The position numbers and the translations under genes were made by a program. Below the pieces are notes generated by a model. That model made no database searches and was not told where the DNA came from. It was given only the letters and a program-made list of their open reading frames with translations. Source: FEB-12 sp964503315 (GTDB lineage Bacteria > Zixibacteria > MSB-5A5 > GN15 > FEB-12). From it: a stretch of 64,000 nt of DNA. Positions 59,863 to 64,000 of this stretch are shown piece by piece (the stretch's first letter is position 1; each line of letters begins with the position of its first letter). Location: positions 124,001 to 188,000 of the forward strand of contig CAZCZL010000005.1 in NCBI GenBank assembly GCA_964503315.1. The letters run 5' to 3'.

Positions 59863-61647
59863 TCACGGGTTCCATGTCAGCACACCGAAGCAGAAATCTC
59901 GCACAAACATGTCATCGCCCGTGTCACTCTCATTGAATCTTATCGAGGTGATCGGGACGGTCGCGATTATGCCGAGGAATCCTTCTATCCCTGGACTGGA
60001 GGGGCGTGAATTGGCCAAAGTATCGGCAAAGCCGTTCACGCCGTAGACTTGGCCCCCTTCTCCACTTTCAGCATTGTTGTCACAGATCGAGATACCTATC
60101 GCAAATACGGCGGCATTATTGTGCCAGACCGGGATGGCGATCTCAAAGTCGTCATTCTCCCCGTCATCGACATCGCCGATACTTATCCCCCTCGCCTGAT
60201 CCATGCCTCCAAAGGCAGGGCCGCTCTCCTGATCCTGGAAAACAAGGGTATGGCCGGAGGCAAGCGCCCGCAGACGGAAAGTGAACGGATAATGAGTCTT
60301 CGACGAATCAAAGGTGAGCACTGCCCCCATACTGTGATTGGAGGCCGGCGGTGTCGTCTCTTCGTTGGACAGGGCGATGTTTTCCGCGGTCGTTGGGTAG
60401 TAGACGATATGACCATCGCCAACCATGCTCGCGATAGCCATCTGCCACTCCGTCTTGTTGGTGTAGGCGGTAGCCCCGGGTGTGCCGCACTGCTTAATCG
60501 AATACGAGGTCATTTCGCTTACCTGAGCGAGTGAGCCATCGGCCAGATTGCACAACGCATATGCCAGTGGAGCGGCAGTTGTGATCGGGTCATTGGTCGT
60601 GAAGTAGTCTTTCAGTTGACCGGAGCGCAACAGCGCGAGTGCGGAACTCGCTTCGCCACCAATTGTCGCGACCTTGACCTCAGCGTTTTGCAGGACACTT
60701 TCGACTCGAGTTCTGATGCTTCCATCAACCGATGCGACGCCATTGTAGCTGGCTTCGATCGCGGCCTGAAGAATGGAGGTCTCTTCGCTGGTGGTCATGG
60801 AGTACATCAGCATGCGGCCGTATTGTATCCGAGCGACATAGACCGGGAGGTTGTTCGGACCGATATTGCCGAGGTTGATCTGCTCGTCAAGTCGTTGTTG
60901 TGTGAAATCGTTACTGAAGAATTGACCCGGCGTCTGTGGACGAACGATGTACGCTTCGAACATGATCTGTTTGAAAAGCGCGGTGATCGTGTGAGATGAT
61001 TCGGACATGCTGAAATCCAGCGCGGCTTTGCCGGAGGAGGTCATGTACTTGAACGAGAGGTCAAGACTCAGAGCCGCCTGCATTGCGCTATACGATTCTT
61101 TGTAATTGTAGGAGATTCTGCTCCCGGACTGGTGCCCACTGGACGCGGCATTTGAGACCAGCGTGTTCAATGCGCTCTGAACGGTCGCCGCGTTGGGATC
61201 TGGTACGACCGCGGAAATGTCTGTCCCGGTGAAGAGATTGATGGCAATCGTCAATGGCGCGCGCTGACGGATCGGCAACTCCTCCATGGTCCCAAGTCCG
61301 CCAAGATAGCTGTCTCCCTGGATAAGTGATCCAAGGTAAAGGACATCGGGCGCGGATCCAAAAGTGATGATCGCATCCGGGTTTTGCGTGATAGAGAACG
61401 GTGTGGTCGTACAGAGAACCTGATTCGCCATCTCGGCGATCACGTCCCCCGCGGGCTCTGTGGCGGTATCTTGAACGTCGGCGAATTCGTCCCAGGCCGG
61501 TAGTGTTGCGAGATAAGCGTCGGTGTTAGCCGGAACGGGACGGGCGGGGCCGGTGCTGTCATCGCTGCAAGTCGCAAAAAGAACACCCAGGCAGAGACAG
61601 GCAAACGTCGTTATCGCCCATCGGACAAACATACGATAGGACTTCAT
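59863..61647 (-). CDS. Cholesterol-dependent-cytolysin-like pore-forming protein with a replaced C-terminal domain
   Basis: A 594-residue exported protein, probably a lipoprotein (CSDDSTGP after residues FAT; Cys27, though Thr at -1 is unusual). Residues about 70-390 match thiol-activated cytolysins: ISYNYKESYSAMQAALSLDL, FKQIMFEAYIVRPQTPGQFF, LPVYVARIQYGRMLMYSMTT, then NAEVKVATIGGEASSALALL with the hallmark Gly330-Gly331 hinge, and YGR at 276-278. These allow the alpha-to-beta change that builds the pore. The domain 4 undecapeptide ECTGLAWEWWR and its cholesterol loop are missing; instead, residues 391-594 form an unrelated beta-rich domain (AYTNKTEWQMAIAS to FLGIIATVPITSIRFNES). It is a single gene with its own promoter, after TAGGAGT. 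Confidence 0.88.
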   Translation of the reverse strand: MKSYRMFVRWAITTFACLCLGVLFATCSDDSTGPARPVPANTDAYLATLPAWDEFADVQDTATEPAGDVIAEMANQVLCTTTPFSITQNPDAIITFGSAPDVLYLGSLIQGDSYLGGLGTMEELPIRQRAPLTIAINLFTGTDISAVVPDPNAATVQSALNTLVSNAASSGHQSGSRISYNYKESYSAMQAALSLDLSFKYMTSSGKAALDFSMSESSHTITALFKQIMFEAYIVRPQTPGQFFSNDFTQQRLDEQINLGNIGPNNLPVYVARIQYGRMLMYSMTTSEETSILQAAIEASYNGVASVDGSIRTRVESVLQNAEVKVATIGGEASSALALLRSGQLKDYFTTNDPITTAAPLAYALCNLADGSLAQVSEMTSYSIKQCGTPGATAYTNKTEWQMAIASMVGDGHIVYYPTTAENIALSNEETTPPASNHSMGAVLTFDSSKTHYPFTFRLRALASGHTLVFQDQESGPAFGGMDQARGISIGDVDDGENDDFEIAIPVWHNNAAVFAIGISICDNNAESGEGGQVYGVNGFADTLANSRPSSPGIEGFLGIIATVPITSIRFNESDTGDDMFVRDFCFGVLTWNP

Positions 61648-61957
61648 GGCAAAATACTCCTAGTCACCCGGAGGAGTGGCTCGTTGATTGATTTCAGACT
61701 ATAAACACGAAGGGAGAATAGACCCGTATGCTTAATATATAAACACAGACTATTTTGTCAATGATAGCTTAGGCGCACTTTCAGGGTCATCAAGCACGCG
61801 AAGTTAACTATATGTGCTGTAGAGGTTTGAGGCTGTCTTGGTGGACGGACGGGGAGGGTGGTGCAGGTTCATGTATACGTGCGATTGCACGCCAATGGTC
61901 GATTAGCTGACGCGAAAAGCTCTGGTCCAGAAAGTTGTGGCTTATGGCACACACCTG
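61648..61957. other. Intergenic region upstream of the cytolysin-like gene
   Basis: 310 bases between two minus-strand genes. It holds the cytolysin-like promoter at 61734-61761 and an A+T-rich leader. No additional gene is supported. Confidence 0.6.
61734..61761 (-). promoter_or_regulatory. Sigma70-type promoter of the cytolysin-like gene
   Basis: On the minus strand: TTGACA (complement of 61756-61761), 16-base spacer, TATATT (complement of 61734-61739). Predicted leader about 80 bases. The hexamers and spacing are identical to the promoter of the S74 array. Confidence 0.7.
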
Positions 61958-62650
61958 CTATTTGCTGACGGGTGGTGCAGTAGCCGTATCGTCATGCTTA
62001 ATCGATTTTATGAGCACATTGGCCAGATACTCTTCCTCAAGAGTCAGTTTACCAGTGGAATCCCAGACTTTCCAGTGACCATCAACCAAGCCTTCCTTCG
62101 TCTGTCCGAGTTTGGCCATCTTGCCGTTCTCCCACCAGACCTCATAAGGACCGTGTTGCACGCCGTCTTTCCAGGTAGTTTTTCCCTGGATCTTTCCGCT
62201 GGGATAGAACAGGGTGAAGACACCATGCTCTTTCCCCTGACGATAGGTCCCGGAAGACATTTTGCGTCCGTCGCAATCATAGTACGTGCAGATGCCGTCG
62301 AGAAGCCCATCTTTGTACGACAGCGTTGAGATCAATTTCCCGTCATTCTGCCAAGTGGTCATAAGGCCATTCTCGCGGCCATCGACATACTCCACTCGCG
62401 ACTTGAGCTGGCCATTGTCATAGTAATTCTGAAATACGCCGTGCTTAACGGAAGAACTGTCTGAACCGATACGTTCTGTCCATGTTGCTTTGGTTTTGCC
62501 GTTCGGAAAGTACTCGACTCTCTCGTTTATACTGCCTCTCCCGCCTTTGGAATCAGCAGCACTTGCCGATTGGCTGGAAGTGGAGACGGTTATTGCAAGC
62601 ATGAGAAAAGCCGCAAAACCCTGAATTTGCATTCTTCTAACTACACTCAT
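61958..62650 (-). CDS. Exported MORN-2 (YwqK-type) repeat protein
   Basis: About 230 residues, exported. Several in-frame ATG codons exist; I chose 62650 because the sequence from there (MSVVRRMQIQGFAAFLMLAI) has a positive start and hydrophobic core and ends in SQSASA, a good signal peptide. Six or more MORN-2 units follow, each near 23 residues with a G-x-Y/W-x-x-N-G-K pattern: VEYFPNGKTKATW, HGVFQNYYDNGQLKSRVEY, NGLMTTWQNDGKL, HGVFTLFYPSGKI, HGPYEVWWENGKM, DGHWKVWDSTGKL. The general annotation YwqK antitoxin applies to relatives, but no toxin gene is adjacent, so a surface role is as likely. Confidence 0.83.
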   Translation of the reverse strand: MSVVRRMQIQGFAAFLMLAITVSTSSQSASAADSKGGRGSINERVEYFPNGKTKATWTERIGSDSSSVKHGVFQNYYDNGQLKSRVEYVDGRENGLMTTWQNDGKLISTLSYKDGLLDGICTYYDCDGRKMSSGTYRQGKEHGVFTLFYPSGKIQGKTTWKDGVQHGPYEVWWENGKMAKLGQTKEGLVDGHWKVWDSTGKLTLEEEYLANVLIKSIKHDDTATAPPVSK

Positions 62651-62950
62651 ACAACAAGCTAACCTCATGATCGCTACGTTCGTTTCATCGGCGGAACGGA
62701 AACACATGCTCCAATGAGCCAGTGCTCCTCTCTTCGATGTGTTGATTAAACAGCCGATTTGTAAGGATTCTGTTTGATTGCCCCTTGAAGCCCGTTAAGA
62801 ATGGGCCCTGCGGGTCTAACAGAATTCACATTATCACATAGCCGCCCCCTCACAAGTTCCTAACCTGAGAAATCGACCATTCGCCCGCGGACACAAGGGA
62901 ACAGTCCGAGTTGGAAGACAACATCACGTTTTTGGGAAGAGGTATTACAG

Positions 62951-64000
62951 ATGTTCGGAAACCAGTTGCAGAAGTTGGCAGCGATGATGTGGCGACGCAT
63001 CATTCCCGTGACGTTACTCATGTTTGTGCTGGGACAAGAAGTTGTGGCGCAAACGCAACAGCCGGCGTTTTTGGGGACCATCTCAGGGAGTGTCGTGGAC
63101 GCTCAGACCGGCGAAGCGCTTATCGGTGTGACCGTGGCCCTGGACGGGACCAAGCTCGGGGCGATCACCGATCTCGATGGCAAGTACATCATAAAGCGTG
63201 TGCCGGCCGGTACGTATGTTTTGCGAGTTTCTATGATCGGCTACACAGCCACACAGATCACCGAGGTGGAGGTGACTTCCGCCGATCCGGTGTCGGTATC
63301 GGTGGCCCTCAAACCGCAGATGGTTGAAACCAAGAGTATTGACGTGGTGGCGAAGGCTGAGCGTAATAATGAGGCATCGCTTCTCAAGCTTCGTCAGAAA
63401 TCCAATTCCGTCTCCGACGCCATTTCTGCTGAACAGATCTCGCGGACCGGCAGCTCCGATGCCGCTTCAGCGATGAGCCGCGTGACCGGAGCTTCTGTCG
63501 TTGGCGGAAAGTATGTATTCGTCCGCGGGCTGGGTGACCGTTATGCAAATACCCGCATCAATGGCGCTCTTGCGCCGAGCCCGGATCCGGACAAGCAGGC
63601 GGTGCCGATGGACATGATCCCGACTTCGCTGCTTGACAATATCGTGGTTGAAAAGACTTTCACGCCCGACAAGCCGGGCAACTTCAGCGGTGGCTCTGTC
63701 GACATGACAACAAAAGACATGCCGGAATCCCGCATTCTGACCTTTACGTCAACCGCCTCCTATAATTCCCAGACGACATTTGAGAATGGCGTTATTTCGA
63801 ACCAGTCAGTCAGCGGTGACTGGATCGGTAATAGCGCCGAGAATCGCGATATCGCGAACTGGCTGAAAGATCCCTCACTCGCGACACCTGATAGAATTCA
63901 AGCGGCCTTTGCGCGCGATTCATTGGGGAACGTCGATTCCACAAAAGCGAAGCAACTCAGCAAGGTAAGCCGGGCGATTGATACGAAAATGACGCCGGAT
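62951..64000 (+). CDS. TonB-dependent receptor, N-terminal part (truncated by window end)
   Basis: The frame is open from ATG 62951 (AGAGGT upstream) to the last base, 350 codons. A signal peptide includes IIPVTLLMFVLGQEVVAQ. Residues about 42-125 are a carboxypeptidase-regulatory-like module (GTISGSVVDAQTGEALIGVT; VPAGTYVLRVSMIGY). The plug domain follows with motifs FVRGLGDRYANTRINGALAP and DNIVVEKTFTPDKPGNFSGG typical of outer-membrane receptors in the Bacteroidetes and relatives. The barrel lies beyond the window. It imports nutrients through the outer membrane by TonB energy; the substrate cannot be seen. Confidence 0.95.
   Translation, partial: MFGNQLQKLAAMMWRRIIPVTLLMFVLGQEVVAQTQQPAFLGTISGSVVDAQTGEALIGVTVALDGTKLGAITDLDGKYIIKRVPAGTYVLRVSMIGYTATQITEVEVTSADPVSVSVALKPQMVETKSIDVVAKAERNNEASLLKLRQKSNSVSDAISAEQISRTGSSDAASAMSRVTGASVVGGKYVFVRGLGDRYANTRINGALAPSPDPDKQAVPMDMIPTSLLDNIVVEKTFTPDKPGNFSGGSVDMTTKDMPESRILTFTSTASYNSQTTFENGVISNQSVSGDWIGNSAENRDIANWLKDPSLATPDRIQAAFARDSLGNVDSTKAKQLSKVSRAIDTKMTPD

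Noticed and set aside
61958..62650. Toxin-antitoxin system suggested by the YwqK-type repeats
   Set aside because: There is no toxin gene beside it, and the protein has a signal peptide, which does not fit a cytoplasmic antitoxin.

Overview
The window comes from a Gram-negative, environmental-type bacterium of moderately high G+C. It is most likely a member of the Fibrobacteres-Chlorobi-Bacteroidetes (FCB) group, and candidate phylum Zixibacteria is my best guess. The reasons are many signal-peptide and lipoprotein genes, outer-membrane barrels, thrombospondin type 3 repeats with paired dockerin-like tails, FG-GAP and FN3 lipoproteins, DUF5916, DUF3570/DUF4266, tail-fibre (S74) surface proteins, a giant TANFOR-like protein and a TonB-dependent receptor. 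This placement is inference from gene content; no rRNA or tRNA gene was seen. Recognisable sigma70-type promoters (TTGACA / TATATT-like) and strong Shine-Dalgarno sequences are common.

Layout. 1-6.4 kb: start of a divergent membrane gene, then nitrilase, alkyltransferase-like protein and EamA transporter, a secreted TSP3/dockerin-like protein, and a methyltransferase-fold protein with a signal peptide. 6.4-9.0 kb: an A+T-richer restriction-modification island (C5 methyltransferase, Vsr, HNH nuclease). 9.4-14.1 kb: an RND pump and its adaptor, divergent from an ArsR-type regulator with a palindromic operator in the promoter. 14.2-19.4 kb: a Na+/solute symporter with a porin, then DUF5916. 19.6-24.8 kb: ASCH protein, NAD(P)-binding protein, then a tight dsrC-dsrM-dsrK-like operon facing a cysteine desulfurase. 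25-35.6 kb: FG-GAP lipoprotein, Ser/Thr kinase with a TolB-like sensor, DEAD-box helicase coupled to carAB, and an RsbW-like ATPase. 35.6-38 kb: DUF3570 barrel, DUF4266 lipoprotein and another barrel.

38.2-45.5 kb holds three tandem paralogous secreted proteins with C-terminal S74 autoprocessing domains and an unusual repeat (core KTKGTGA). 46.3-55.9 kb is a compact operon of a 1903-residue secreted protein, an FN3 protein and an outer-membrane barrel. The final part carries a GH31 glycosidase with two carbohydrate-binding modules, a zinc-ribbon protein, a cholesterol-dependent-cytolysin-like protein whose membrane-recognition domain is replaced by an unrelated domain, a MORN-repeat protein, and the first 350 codons of a TonB-dependent receptor.

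The strongest candidates for undescribed biology are the cytolysin-like protein (59863-61647), the giant secreted-protein operon (46360-55877), the S74 paralogue array with its internal pilin-like peptide (38244-45535), and the dsrC-dsrMK module lacking local dsrAB (21289-24786).
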